Shown here piece by piece: positions 10,084 to 18,402 of a stretch of 64,000 nucleotides of DNA. Below the pieces are notes generated by a model. It searched no databases, was not told the DNA's origin, and was given only the letters and a program-made list of their open reading frames with translations. This stretch comes from Devosia sp. Leaf420 (GTDB lineage: Bacteria; Pseudomonadota; Alphaproteobacteria; Rhizobiales; Devosiaceae): positions 62,001 to 126,000 of the forward strand of contig NZ_LMQU01000014.1 in NCBI RefSeq assembly GCF_001425445.1, written 5' to 3'. Positions within the stretch are counted from its first letter, which is position 1, and every line of letters begins with the position of its first letter. The translations under genes were made by a program, and so were the position numbers.

Positions 10084-10279
10084 GTCTGTCTCCAGTTTTT
10101 TAAAAGTCTTTTTGTGATCGGCTGGCTGGCGGGAGGCGGGCTGACCGGTTGAAAGAATGCTGACTCTTTCATTCACCTATTGCGCTGATAATTTAATATG
10201 GCTATGTGAGTCAAGTTTAATTCTCTTGCCGAGGTATTCGTTTTCGATGCCTTAAGGCGATGAAGTCGTTGGATAAATC
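10084..10279. promoter_or_regulatory. Divergent control region between heme receptor gene and hmuP
   Basis: This 196-base AT-rich region must hold the promoters for the receptor (minus) and hmuPSTUV (plus). It includes a perfect inverted repeat GAAAGA-N8-TCTTTC at 10151-10170 inside the receptor leader, and two TTTAAT blocks near 10193 and 10217. Heme loci of this order are usually controlled by Irr, RirA or Fur and co-activated by HmuP, but I could not match a clean consensus for any of them. Confidence 0.5.
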
Positions 10280-10435
10280 ATGCCGCCGAGTGGCTCTGAC
10301 TCCGCCGTTTCCCCCATCAAAATTGTCTCGAGTTCCGAGATTCTGAATGGGGGTTCCGAGCTGCAGATCGAGCACAAGGGCATGATCTACCGGCTGCGCG
10401 TCACCCGGCAGGACAAGCTCATTCTCACCAAATAG
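10280..10435 (+). CDS. hmuP: Hemin uptake protein HemP/HmuP
   Basis: A 51-residue small protein. Its second half, ELQIEHKGMIYRLRVTRQDK followed by LILTK, matches the HemP/HmuP family, whose members end in a YRLR-x-T-x-x-x-KLILTK motif. In Bradyrhizobium HmuP is a co-activator of the heme receptor operon; in other bacteria HemP is needed for heme use. It is first in the plus-strand heme operon, nine bases before hmuS, and divergent from the receptor gene. The start ATG has only a weak GGA element upstream. Confidence 0.88.
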   Translation: MPPSGSDSAVSPIKIVSSSEILNGGSELQIEHKGMIYRLRVTRQDKLILTK

Positions 10436-10444
10436 GCCCGCGCT

Positions 10445-11500
10445 GTGACCGAACCGACATCCAAAACCGCCGAAGACATCCGCCGCCTGCGGGCTCTCAA
10501 TCCGCAGATGCGCGAACGCGATTTTGCGCGCATCCATTCCATCAGCGAGGGCCAGTTGGTGGCCGCCGAAGTCGGCCATACGGCGACGCGGCTCAAGGTC
10601 GATATGTCGGCGCTGCTCCATGGCCTGACGGGCGTCGGCGAAGTCATGGCGCTGACGCGCAATGAAAGCGCGGTGCATGAAAAGATCGGCATCTATGAGG
10701 GCGTCTCGGTCAATGCCCATGCCTCGATCGTCTTGGGCGAACAGATCGACCTGCGCATTTTCCCAAGCCGCTGGGTGCATGGCTATGCCTTGGAAAAGGC
10801 CATGGAAGATGGCACGACCAAGCGCTCGCTGCAGTTTTTCGACCGTGCGGGCAATGCGGTCCATAAGGTCCATGCGCGCCCGGCGACCGATGTTGCAGCC
10901 TGGACCAAGCTCGTCAGCGAACTGCGTCACGACGAGCAGGTCGATACGCTCGAGGTCTCGCCCTATGTGAAGGCCGCGCCGGAAGCCGCGCCCGCGCCGC
11001 TCTCCGAGCTTCGCGAGGGCTGGGAAGCGATGACGGACACGCACCAGTTCTTTGGGTTGATCAAGAAGCTCAACTATCCCCGGCTCGATGCGATTGAAAC
11101 CGTGGGTGAGGATCTCGCCTGGCAGCTCGATCATGCCGCCGTCGAAGGTATGTTCCGCAAGGTGGCGGGGACCGACCTGCCGATCATGGTTTTTGCCGGC
11201 AATGAAGGCTGCATCCAGATCCATTCCGGGCCGATCCACAAGGTCTCGCCCATGGGGCCATGGCTCAATGTCATGGATGAAACCTTCCACCTCCACTTGC
11301 GGATCGACCACGCCGTCGCGGCCTGGGCGGTGCGCAAGCCCACCAAGGACGGCCATGTCACCTCGGTCGAACTCTATGACGAGAACCGCGAACTGATCAT
11401 CCAGTTCTTCGGCAAGCGCCATGAAGGCCATGGCGAACGCGACGAATGGCGCGCTGTCGTCGAGCAATTGCCGCTGTTCTCCACTCCCAACGCTGCCTGA
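10445..11500 (+). CDS. hmuS: Hemin-degrading/heme-trafficking factor HmuS (HemS/ChuX family)
   Basis: The 351-residue protein has the duplicated HemS/HmuS domain (about residues 25-165 and 205-340). Conserved blocks include the end of each repeat: LQFFDRAGNAVHKVHAR in the first and VTSVELYDENRELIIQFFGKR in the second. HmuS receives heme in the cytoplasm and passes it on or opens the ring. The start is GTG 10445, nine bases after the hmuP stop. hmuT follows after twelve bases. The length is usual for the family (about 345-350). Confidence 0.92.
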   Translation: MTEPTSKTAEDIRRLRALNPQMRERDFARIHSISEGQLVAAEVGHTATRLKVDMSALLHGLTGVGEVMALTRNESAVHEKIGIYEGVSVNAHASIVLGEQIDLRIFPSRWVHGYALEKAMEDGTTKRSLQFFDRAGNAVHKVHARPATDVAAWTKLVSELRHDEQVDTLEVSPYVKAAPEAAPAPLSELREGWEAMTDTHQFFGLIKKLNYPRLDAIETVGEDLAWQLDHAAVEGMFRKVAGTDLPIMVFAGNEGCIQIHSGPIHKVSPMGPWLNVMDETFHLHLRIDHAVAAWAVRKPTKDGHVTSVELYDENRELIIQFFGKRHEGHGERDEWRAVVEQLPLFSTPNAA

Positions 11501-11512
11501 GATTTGTCAAAC

Positions 11513-12388
11513 ATGCGCATTTTTTCCTCTTTTGCTGCTGTGCTGATGGCAGCTTCGCTCTCCGTGGCGCCGCTTTCGGCTGCGGAACTGCACAAATTTG
11601 CCGATGCGAGCCGCCTGGTGTCGATCGGCGGTTCGCTGACCGAAATCATCTATGAACTGGGTGCCGAAGGTTCGCTCGTCGCCCGCGACCAGACGGCGCT
11701 GTTCCCCGAGGCGGCGTTGAGCCTGCCCGATGTCGGCTATATGCGCGCTTTGGCGCCGGAAGGCGTGCTTTCGGTTAATCCGACCGGCCTCCTCGTCATC
11801 GAAGGCAGCGGCCCGCCGGAAGCGCTTGAAGTGCTCTCGCATGCCGGCGTCGAATATCAGACCGTGCCGGAAGGCTATTCGGCTGAGGGCGTTCTTACAA
11901 AGGTGCGGGCCGTTGGCGAAGCGCTGGGTCTTGAAGATAAGGCCGAGGCGCTGGCGAAAAAGCTCGAAGGCGAATTCGCCGCGCTCAAGACCCGCACCGA
12001 TGCGGTGGAAGCGCCGAAGAAGGTGCTGTTCATCCTCTCCAACCAGGGCGGCCAGATTCAGGCTTCGGGAACCGGCACGGCGGCCAATGGCATCATCGCG
12101 CTGGCTGGCGCCGAAAATGCCATCACCGAGTATGAAGGCTATCGTCCGCTCTCCGAGGAAGCCATCACTGCTGCGGCGCCTGATGTGATCCTCCTCATGG
12201 ATCGCGGTGGCGACCATGGCGCGACGGAAACGGAGCTCCTCGAACACCCGGCCATCGCCCTGACCCCGGCGGGGCAGAACAAGGCGATCTACCGCATGGA
12301 CGGCGCCTATCTCCTCGGCTTTGGCCCGCGCACGGCGGCTGCCGCCACTGAGCTTGCCGATCATCTTTACGGACAAGCCTCGCATTAA
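11513..12388 (+). CDS. hmuT: Heme ABC transporter substrate-binding protein HmuT
   Basis: A 291-residue periplasmic heme-binding protein of the helical-backbone (TroA/BtuF-like) class. A signal peptide covers about residues 1-23 (ends PLSA). Family marks are RLVSIGGSLTEIIYELG near the start of the mature protein, LPDVGYMRALAPEGVLSVNP (its Tyr is a likely axial heme ligand) and a C-terminal YLLGFGPRTAAA block. I chose ATG 11513; the frame continues upstream only to TTG 11504. It delivers heme from the periplasm to HmuUV. Confidence 0.9.
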   Translation: MRIFSSFAAVLMAASLSVAPLSAAELHKFADASRLVSIGGSLTEIIYELGAEGSLVARDQTALFPEAALSLPDVGYMRALAPEGVLSVNPTGLLVIEGSGPPEALEVLSHAGVEYQTVPEGYSAEGVLTKVRAVGEALGLEDKAEALAKKLEGEFAALKTRTDAVEAPKKVLFILSNQGGQIQASGTGTAANGIIALAGAENAITEYEGYRPLSEEAITAAAPDVILLMDRGGDHGATETELLEHPAIALTPAGQNKAIYRMDGAYLLGFGPRTAAAATELADHLYGQASH

Positions 12389-12399
12389 GGCGGTTTGAA

Positions 12400-13491
12400 A
12401 TGGACAGCACCATGTCACTTGCCGCAAGCGGCGCACGGACCCGGCCCGACGGCGATCGCAGCCATATCGGCCGCATTACCGTCATTGCGCTGGTCTTCGC
12501 GCTGCTGGCAGCCATGGTTCTGTCCATGACCACCGGCGCCTCGGGCGCCTCGCTTGGAAATCTCATCGGCTCCTTGATCTCGGGATCGGAAGGGGCCGAT
12601 GCACTGCGCGACTATGCCGTCATCGTCAATATCCGCCTGCCACGCATGGTGCTTGGCGTGCTGATCGGCGCTGGCCTGGCGGTGTCGGGCCTCCTGATGC
12701 AGGGCCTTTTTCGCAATCCGCTGGCTGATCCGGGGCTTGTCGGTGTGTCGAGCGGCGCCGCACTTGGCGCGGTCGTCATCATCGTGCTTGGCGGCACGGC
12801 GCTGGCGCCCTTTACGACCGCGCTCGGCATCTGGTCATTGCCGGCTGCGGCCTTTGGCGGCGGCCTCGTCACCACTTTCGTCCTCTATCGCGTCGCGACG
12901 CGCGGCGGACAGACGGCCATCGCCACCATGCTTCTCGCCGGCATCGCCATCGGCGCGCTAGCCGGTGCTTTTTCCGGTGTGCTCACCTATATCGCGAGCG
13001 AAAACCAGCTCCGCGATCTGACTTTTTGGGGCATGGGGTCGCTCGCCGGGGCGACCTGGATCAAGGTTCTGGCGGCGGGGCCGATCATTTTTGCAGCGCT
13101 GGTTGTCGCCGGTTTCCTCGCCAAGGGGCTCAATGCCATGACGCTCGGCGAAGCCACGGCGTCGCATCTCGGCGTGCCCGTGCAGCGGTTCAAGCGCATC
13201 ACCATCGTCGCCGTGGCGGCAGCGACCGGTGCCTCTGTCGCTGTCAGCGGCGGCATTGGTTTTGTCGGCATCGTCGTGCCGCATCTTCTGCGGCTCGCGA
13301 TCGGGCCGGATCATCGCTATCTGCTGCCCGCCAGCGCGCTGCTTGGCGCCACCTTCCTCCTCATTTGCGACGCCCTGAGCCGCACCATCGTCGCGCCGGC
13401 CGAAGTGCCCATCGGCATCGTCACGGCAGCTTTTGGTGGGCCGTTCTTCCTCTGGATCCTGCTGCATCGCCGCAGCGCCTTTGCTTGGTAA
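12400..13491 (+). CDS. hmuU: Heme ABC transporter permease HmuU
   Basis: A 363-residue FecCD-family permease with about nine to ten transmembrane helices. The typical RLPRMVLGVLIGAGLAVSG block (about residues 77-95) and FRNPLADPGLVGVSSGAA are present, as is the GGIGFVGIVVPHLLR coupling region (about 282). It forms the inner-membrane heme channel with the HmuV ATPase. It begins eleven bases after hmuT and ends four bases before hmuV. Confidence 0.92.
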   Translation: MDSTMSLAASGARTRPDGDRSHIGRITVIALVFALLAAMVLSMTTGASGASLGNLIGSLISGSEGADALRDYAVIVNIRLPRMVLGVLIGAGLAVSGLLMQGLFRNPLADPGLVGVSSGAALGAVVIIVLGGTALAPFTTALGIWSLPAAAFGGGLVTTFVLYRVATRGGQTAIATMLLAGIAIGALAGAFSGVLTYIASENQLRDLTFWGMGSLAGATWIKVLAAGPIIFAALVVAGFLAKGLNAMTLGEATASHLGVPVQRFKRITIVAVAAATGASVAVSGGIGFVGIVVPHLLRLAIGPDHRYLLPASALLGATFLLICDALSRTIVAPAEVPIGIVTAAFGGPFFLWILLHRRSAFAW

Positions 13492-13495
13492 AATC

Positions 13496-14302
13496 ATGAT
13501 CGACATCGACAGCGTCTCGGTAACGCTCGGCGCGCGGCAAATCCTCGACGACGTGTCGCTCAGCGCGCCCTCCGGAAAACTGACGGCGATCATCGGCCCC
13601 AACGGCTCGGGCAAGTCGACGCTGCTCAAAGCGCTTTGTCGCGACCATGCCTATTCCGGCGTGATTTCGATCGATGGGCGCGACATCGCGCAGATGAGCC
13701 CGCTTGAAATTGCCAGCCTCCGTGCCGTACTGCCGCAATCGTCCAATCTGCCCTTTCCATTCACGGTGCGCGAAGTCGTCGCCATGGGGCTGACGGTGGG
13801 GCGGCCGGGTGTCGATCGCCGCGCGTTACATCACCTGCCGGACGAGGCTCTTTCGCGCGTCGATCTCGGCGGCTTTGGCGGTCGCTTCTATGGTGAGCTT
13901 TCGGGCGGCGAGCAGCAGCGGGTGCAATTGGCGCGCGTTCTCTGCCAGGTCTGGGAGCCGGTCATCGACGGCGTGCCGCGCTATCTTTTCCTCGATGAGC
14001 CGGTGTCGAGCCTCGATATCAAACATCAGTTGATGATCATGGACGTCGCCAAACGCTTTGCCCGCCAGGGCGGCGGCGTCATCGCCGTGCTGCACGATCT
14101 CAACCTGACCGCGCTCTATGCCGATACGATCCTCGCGCTGCGCGATGGCCGGGTCGTCGAGAGCGGTCCGCCCGAGGCGGTGCTGACGGACACGGTGCTT
14201 GAGCGTGTGTTCGATGTGCCGCTGCGCGTTGGCCTGGCGCCAAGAGCGGGGACATTCGTTCTGCCGCAATCGGTGCGTGCCGATGCGATGAGTGCCGCTT
14301 AG
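13496..14302 (+). CDS. hmuV: Heme ABC transporter ATP-binding protein HmuV
   Basis: A 268-residue ABC ATPase with Walker A GPNGSGKST (about residues 34-42), signature LSGGEQQRV, Walker B YLFLDEPVSSLD and H-loop VLHDLN. It powers HmuU. I chose ATG 13496, four bases after the hmuU stop (TAA), over an upstream in-frame start inside hmuU. It is the last gene of hmuPSTUV. Confidence 0.93.
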   Translation: MIDIDSVSVTLGARQILDDVSLSAPSGKLTAIIGPNGSGKSTLLKALCRDHAYSGVISIDGRDIAQMSPLEIASLRAVLPQSSNLPFPFTVREVVAMGLTVGRPGVDRRALHHLPDEALSRVDLGGFGGRFYGELSGGEQQRVQLARVLCQVWEPVIDGVPRYLFLDEPVSSLDIKHQLMIMDVAKRFARQGGGVIAVLHDLNLTALYADTILALRDGRVVESGPPEAVLTDTVLERVFDVPLRVGLAPRAGTFVLPQSVRADAMSAA

Positions 14303-14468
14303 GGCGATTGGCCTAGAGTTTTATCACTAAAAGGATCGGCGCAGTCATTGGGACTGTGCGCTCAAACTCTGTCATCCTGTGACTGAGCGAGCTGGCAGCG
14401 CATTTGCGCTGCGGCCATATCCGCTCGGCGGAACAACTACTCCCGGACCGGCGGCAGGCAAACCATAG

Positions 14469-14488
14469 GGGGCGCCATTCAGCGCCCC
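14469..14488 (-). terminator. Weak hairpin terminator candidate downstream of the cold-shock gene
   Basis: A perfect 7-base-pair stem GGGGCGC / GCGCCCC with a 6-base loop lies 19 bases beyond the cold-shock stop codon. On the minus strand it is followed by CTATGGTTTG, which is poor in T, so termination strength is doubtful. It may equally serve the converging hmu transcript. Confidence 0.45.
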
Positions 14489-14506
14489 TCCATGTCGATC
14501 GCGAGA

Positions 14507-14716
14507 TTAGAGCAGCTTGAGATTGACAGCCGACTCTTTGCCATCGCGGCCGGACTCAAGGTCATATTCAACCTTGTCGTTCTCGTAGAGACCGTCCAGG
14601 CCGGAGCGCTGCACGGCAGAAATGTGGACGAATGCGTCCTTGCCGCCGGTTTCTGGCGTAATGAAGCCGAAACCCTTGGTCGTGTTGAAGAACTTGACGG
14701 TGCCTTTGATAGCCAT
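14507..14716 (-). CDS. cspA: Cold-shock domain protein (CspA family)
   Basis: A 69-residue single-domain cold-shock protein. The RNP1 motif KGFGFI (residues 15-20) and the RNP2-like motif DAFVHIS bind single-stranded RNA or DNA. The opening MAIKGTVKFFNTTKGFG is nearly invariant in the family. These proteins act as RNA chaperones in cold or stationary phase. It is monocistronic, with a long upstream spacer that may include a regulatory 5' leader. Which csp paralogue it is cannot be decided. Confidence 0.95.
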   Translation of the reverse strand: MAIKGTVKFFNTTKGFGFITPETGGKDAFVHISAVQRSGLDGLYENDKVEYDLESGRDGKESAVNLKLL

Positions 14717-15017
14717 GATTTATTTCCCGATTAGAGGATCGGCAAGCTAACGAGTTTTCCGAATGTAACAAGTCCAATGTATCCTCAAAGCCCGAAAAAA
14801 GCGGCTTTGGGGCCGAAAAAACACGCAGCGGCTGTCAGATTTTCGCCCCGGATTGGGCTGGACCGCGTGGATCGGGCTGCTGGGCGGTTATGGACCCGGA
14901 ATTCATATCATTTTCGTTGGGACTTTGGTCGTCCGCAAAGGCCCTCATGGTGCGTGACCTGGCAAGGCAAGCACGTCACCACGAGGGCTGAAGGAAGGAT
15001 AAGGCGGAGCGCTGGTT
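14717..15017. other. Intergenic region upstream of the cold-shock gene
   Basis: These 301 bases lie between cspA (minus, starting at 14716) and the Gfo gene ending at 15018. They should hold the cspA promoter and leader. Seen here are an AT-rich patch at about 14735-14780, a run of AAAAAA near 14797 and again near 14816, and an imperfect inverted repeat at about 14944-14985 (CTCATGGTG against CACCACGAG) that may end the oxidoreductase transcript. A plus-strand reading frame across it shows no recognisable protein. Confidence 0.5.
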
Positions 15018-16118
15018 TTATCGCCCCAGTTTCCCATCGACGAGCGAGGTCGCAAGTGGCGCCGGGCGGGTGACGGGCGTCGTGATCTCGACGACCTGAC
15101 CCGTGCGCGAGGAGGTCTCGAAGGCTTCCATCACTTCGAGCACGTGCAAGGCGAGGTCGCCATTGGCGCGGTGCGGGCGGTTTTCGACGATGGCATGGGC
15201 CATGTCGGCGAGGCCGATCGAGCGGTAATTGCCGTCAGCATAGGGTTGGTCGGTGTCGACATTGGTCCACTGGCCGCCCTTTTCCATGAGCTCGACCTGA
15301 CCGCCGAAATTGTTGGGATCGGGGACGATGAGGGTCGCGTCGGTGCCGTAGATCTCGAGCGGCACGTGCTTGTGGCCGGCAACGTCAAAGCTCATCGAGA
15401 TCTGCACGACGGCGCCATTGGCAAAGACCAGCGTGCCCGAGACATGGGTCAGGACATGGACGGGGATGACTTCGCCATTGCGCGCTTCCGAGGTGATGGT
15501 GCGCGTGTCGCGCAGCATGGTGCCGAAGCCGGAGACCCTGGCGACGGGTCCGAGGAGATTGACGAGATCGGTGATGTAGTATGGGCCCATGTCGAGCATG
15601 GGGCCGCCGCCTTCTTCATAATAGAAGGCGGGATTGGGGTGCCACCGCTCGTGGCCGGGGCACATGAAATAGGCGGTGCCGCCAACGGCCTGGCCGAGCT
15701 TGCCCTCATCGACGACGCGACGCGCCGTCTGGTGGGCGCCGCCAAGGAAGGTGTCGGGGGCGGAGCCGACGCGGAGATTTTTGGCGCGGGCGGCTTCGAC
15801 GAGCTTCTTGCCTTCGGCAAAGACGACGCCGAGCGGCTTTTCCGAGTAGACGTGCTTGCCGGCCTCGATGGCACGAAGGCCAACCTCGACATGGGCCTTG
15901 GGGATGGTGAGATTGAGGATGATCTCGATGTCGGGATCGGCAAAGATCTCGTCGATGGTCACTGCCCTGAGGCCGAACTCATCGGCGCGGGCCCTGGCCG
16001 CCGCGGGGTTGAGATCCGCCACGGCCCTGATGTCGAGAACCGGAAAATCCTTGGCGGCCTTCAGATAGGCCGCCGAAATATTGCCCAAGCCGATAATGCC
16101 GATGCCAACTTTGCGCAT
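15018..16118 (-). CDS. Gfo/Idh/MocA family oxidoreductase
   Basis: The 366-residue protein has an N-terminal Rossmann fold (GIIGLGNISAAYLKAA, about residues 6-21), the catalytic EKPLGV motif (about residue 95) and a C-terminal substrate domain with the MLDMGPYYITDLVNLLGP block. Such enzymes oxidise or reduce sugars and inositols with NAD(P). The start ATG 16118 is divergent from the LacI-type regulator at 16421, which likely controls it. The substrate is unknown. It differs clearly from the two other Gfo-type proteins in the window. Confidence 0.85.
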   Translation of the reverse strand: MRKVGIGIIGLGNISAAYLKAAKDFPVLDIRAVADLNPAAARARADEFGLRAVTIDEIFADPDIEIILNLTIPKAHVEVGLRAIEAGKHVYSEKPLGVVFAEGKKLVEAARAKNLRVGSAPDTFLGGAHQTARRVVDEGKLGQAVGGTAYFMCPGHERWHPNPAFYYEEGGGPMLDMGPYYITDLVNLLGPVARVSGFGTMLRDTRTITSEARNGEVIPVHVLTHVSGTLVFANGAVVQISMSFDVAGHKHVPLEIYGTDATLIVPDPNNFGGQVELMEKGGQWTNVDTDQPYADGNYRSIGLADMAHAIVENRPHRANGDLALHVLEVMEAFETSSRTGQVVEITTPVTRPAPLATSLVDGKLGR

Positions 16119-16244
16119 CTTGTCTCCTCACGCCGTGCCAAAGCACGAACCTTAACTCCCACTGCCTTTGGCAGCATCCCGAACCCCTTCTGCGGTGGCC
16201 GCAAAAGGCGGCGCACAGCAGGGTCAGATTCTTGTATGGTATGG

Positions 16245-16260
16245 TGACATACGTACGTCA
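16245..16260. promoter_or_regulatory. Candidate LacI-family operator
   Basis: TGACATACGTACGTCA is a 16-base near-perfect palindrome (14 of 16 positions symmetric) with a central CG, the usual hallmark of LacI/GalR operators. It lies in the 302-base region between the divergent oxidoreductase and LacI-type genes, 127 bases upstream of the former. Confidence 0.45.
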
Positions 16261-16420
16261 GAATAGTCCAGACCGTGTTGGACCCGGTATTTGACGGTTT
16301 TCCGGCCGAATGCCATTGGGATGAGCCCGCGGATACGCTCTTTTTCTTGATCTATCCTGCCCAATCTGGTGTTGTTTCGGCCTTGGTGTCGTCCCCATGT
16401 GGACGGGTGAGGGGATAAAC

Positions 16421-17470
16421 GTGTCGCAAGACGAAGTGCCGGCCAACGGTCGCGCCAAGCGCGGTGTAAAACCATCCGGCAAGCCCACGCTGAAGACGAT
16501 TGCCCAGATGACGGGCCTTGCAGTGACCACCATCTCGCGCGCGCTCAATAATGCGCCGGAACTGGCCCAGGAAACGCGCGACCGCGTGCAGCGCATCGCG
16601 GCCGAAATCGGCTATCTGCCTGATCGCGCGGCCCTCCGCCTCAAGACCGGCCGAACCAATGTGATTTCGCTGGTTCTCGAGCCGGACGAACAGATCTATG
16701 GCTTTGGCACGTCGCTCGTCACCGGCATAACCGAGACCCTGCGCGACACCGCCTATCACCTCGTCATCACGCCGCTGTTCCGCAACATGCAGCCAATCGA
16801 GCCGATCCGGCATATTGTGCGCAATCGCATGGCCGATGGTGTCATCTTCTCGAAAGCCGAAGCCTTTGACGAGCGCATCCGCTTCTTGCTCGACAATGAC
16901 TTTCCATTCGTCAGCCATGGTCGCAGCCAATGGCCCGACGCCCATCCCTTCGTCGATTTCGACAATGAAGACTATGCCTATCACGCGACGCTGCGCCTTG
17001 CGGCGCTCGGCTGCAAGAAGGTGTCGATCGTTCTGCCCGATAGTGCGCTGACCTATACCGGGCATTTGAAAGCCGGGGTGGAGCGCGGCGCGCGCGAAGC
17101 GGGGATTGCCTTCGAGTTTGCCGCGGATGTCAATCTCAGCAGCCCCACCGATGCGATCCGCAACTACGTCATCAAGCGCTCGAAGCGCCCTGATGGCCCG
17201 GATGGTTATATCTGCGCCTCGGAAGTCTCGGCCCTTGCCATTATTGGTGGGCTCAATGAAGCAGGTCTTGTTGTGGGCAAGACGGCGCATGTCGTGACCA
17301 AGCAGTCGTCCTCGATGTTCATGCAGTTCCAGCCTGCAGCGGAAACAGTGGCCGAGGATTTCGTAGCCGCTGGCCGGCATCTCGGTGAGTTACTTCTCCG
17401 CCGTATTGCCGGGGACGCAGACGATCTCACCTACCTCGCAAAACCGCATTACGACTGGCCCCAAGGCTGA
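16421..17470 (+). CDS. LacI-family transcriptional regulator
   Basis: A 349-residue repressor-type protein. The N-terminal helix-turn-helix (PTLKTIAQMTGLAVTTISRA, about residues 22-41) and hinge (RAALRLKTGRTNVISLVL) are followed by a periplasmic-binding-protein-like sensor domain. I chose GTG 16421, preceded by GAGGGG at good spacing; ATG 16397 would add eight residues but has no ribosome binding site. It is divergent from the Gfo oxidoreductase, its likely target, and the palindrome at 16245-16260 is a candidate operator. The effector, probably a sugar, is unknown. Confidence 0.88.
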   Translation: MSQDEVPANGRAKRGVKPSGKPTLKTIAQMTGLAVTTISRALNNAPELAQETRDRVQRIAAEIGYLPDRAALRLKTGRTNVISLVLEPDEQIYGFGTSLVTGITETLRDTAYHLVITPLFRNMQPIEPIRHIVRNRMADGVIFSKAEAFDERIRFLLDNDFPFVSHGRSQWPDAHPFVDFDNEDYAYHATLRLAALGCKKVSIVLPDSALTYTGHLKAGVERGAREAGIAFEFAADVNLSSPTDAIRNYVIKRSKRPDGPDGYICASEVSALAIIGGLNEAGLVVGKTAHVVTKQSSSMFMQFQPAAETVAEDFVAAGRHLGELLLRRIAGDADDLTYLAKPHYDWPQG

Positions 17471-18071
17471 TCCGAATCTGCCTTGCTAAAAGGGTTCAGC
17501 TTTTTGCGCGAATGAGCGCAAACCTTTGAAAGCGGTCATTTTTGCCGTTTTCGATGCGTTTTGCTCTGACACGTCCCAAATGCGGTTTTACATTTGGGCA
17601 GAATAAAGGCAGTCACTTTGCCTTATTTGGCGGCGGCCAAGAGCCGCTCGGAGAGCGGTTTTAGGCCCCCATTTGCGTCAAGACTGCATTAGCTGCGTTG
17701 AATCAAATAATATTGGCAAAGCTTGGACTCTGAATCAGCACAGAGTCTATTTGCCCGGATTCACGCTCCTCCCCTTTGGACTCTGAATCGATTCATGGGT
17801 TACTCTAGCGAGACTCATGTATTAACTCGGAAGTTATACTAAGGATGCGTGATCTAGACTGGTAAAAAACTTGGTCATGTAACCAATGATTAAGTCATCC
17901 ATGAAATTATCAGTGTCAGGCCGGATGGGAATACGGCTTCGAGCATAGTCAGACATCTAGCCGGACGACCGCTCGTCGCCTGATTACTTCATACCGTTCA
18001 TCGGTTGTTAACGACCCAAAGCCTGAGAGCATTATGACATCGCGGATCAACTACCCAGCCCGGTTTTTGGC
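17471..18071. other. 600-base gene-free region upstream of the chemotaxis operon
   Basis: No credible coding frame was found. It contains inverted repeats at 17575-17598 (CCCAAATG / CATTTGGG) and 17726-17747 (GACTCTG-N8-CAGAGTC), a direct repeat TTGGACTCTGAATC at 17723-17736 and 17776-17789, a palindrome GAATCGATTC at 17785-17794 and an inverted repeat TTGGT-N6-ACCAA at 17871-17886. The last 300 bases are AT-richer than the flanks. It probably holds the che promoter and a long leader; an unrecognised small RNA is possible. Confidence 0.6.
17641..17662 (+). terminator. Hairpin terminator candidate downstream of the LacI-type gene
   Basis: A 6-base-pair stem CCGCTC-GGA-GAGCGG (17644-17658) is followed at once by TTTT. 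It lies 170 bases after the LacI-type stop codon. The stem is short, so the call is tentative. Confidence 0.4.
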
Positions 18072-18383
18072 ATGACCGGGAATAGCACCTTCACGCTCGC
18101 ATTGACCGGCGATCTCTCGGTCAAATCGGCCCAGGATTTTCTCGGCCAGCTCAAATCGGCCATTGCCGAGCACGCTGCAATCGCAGTGGACACGAGCGCC
18201 ATCGGCCAGGCCGATGTCACGACCGTGCAGTCGCTTCTCGCGGCGCGCAACAAGGCCCAGGCGCTGGGCAAATCCTTCACTCTCAAGGGCACTCCAGGCC
18301 CAAAGCTGCAGGCCGTTCTCGACGGCGCGGGGTTCATGAACCCGGCCCAGCCGGCAGCGTCCTTCTGGACCGAACACTCTTAA
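18072..18383 (+). CDS. STAS-domain protein at the head of the che operon
   Basis: A 103-residue single STAS domain (anti-sigma-factor-antagonist/MlaB fold). The core reads AIAVDTSAIGQADVTTVQSL; Thr50, two residues after Asp48, sits where SpoIIAA has its phosphorylated serine. STAS proteins act as phospho-switch partners or scaffolds. It is the first gene of the che operon, 19 bases before cheY, and no anti-sigma kinase is nearby, so its partner may be CheA or a distant kinase. Its role in chemotaxis is inferred from position only. Confidence 0.75.
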   Translation: MTGNSTFTLALTGDLSVKSAQDFLGQLKSAIAEHAAIAVDTSAIGQADVTTVQSLLAARNKAQALGKSFTLKGTPGPKLQAVLDGAGFMNPAQPAASFWTEHS

Positions 18384-18402
18384 TCCCACGGGACTTGACG
18401 GC

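Noticed and set aside
10217-11467. A 416-codon minus-strand frame opposite hmuP and hmuS.
   Set aside because: It is antisense to two genes with clear family motifs and has no recognisable domain.
14777-15073. A 98-codon plus-strand frame between the cold-shock gene and the Gfo gene.
   Set aside because: No ribosome binding site, no recognisable protein, and it runs into the antisense of the oxidoreductase.
17700-17740. Possible sigma-54 promoter (TTGGCAAAG) in the che leader.
   Set aside because: The -12 element TTGCW is not at the required spacing.
17824-17838. TTAA and TTA blocks suggesting a CtrA site upstream of the che operon.
   Set aside because: The consensus is TTAA-N7-TTAA; here the second half is off by one base and incomplete.
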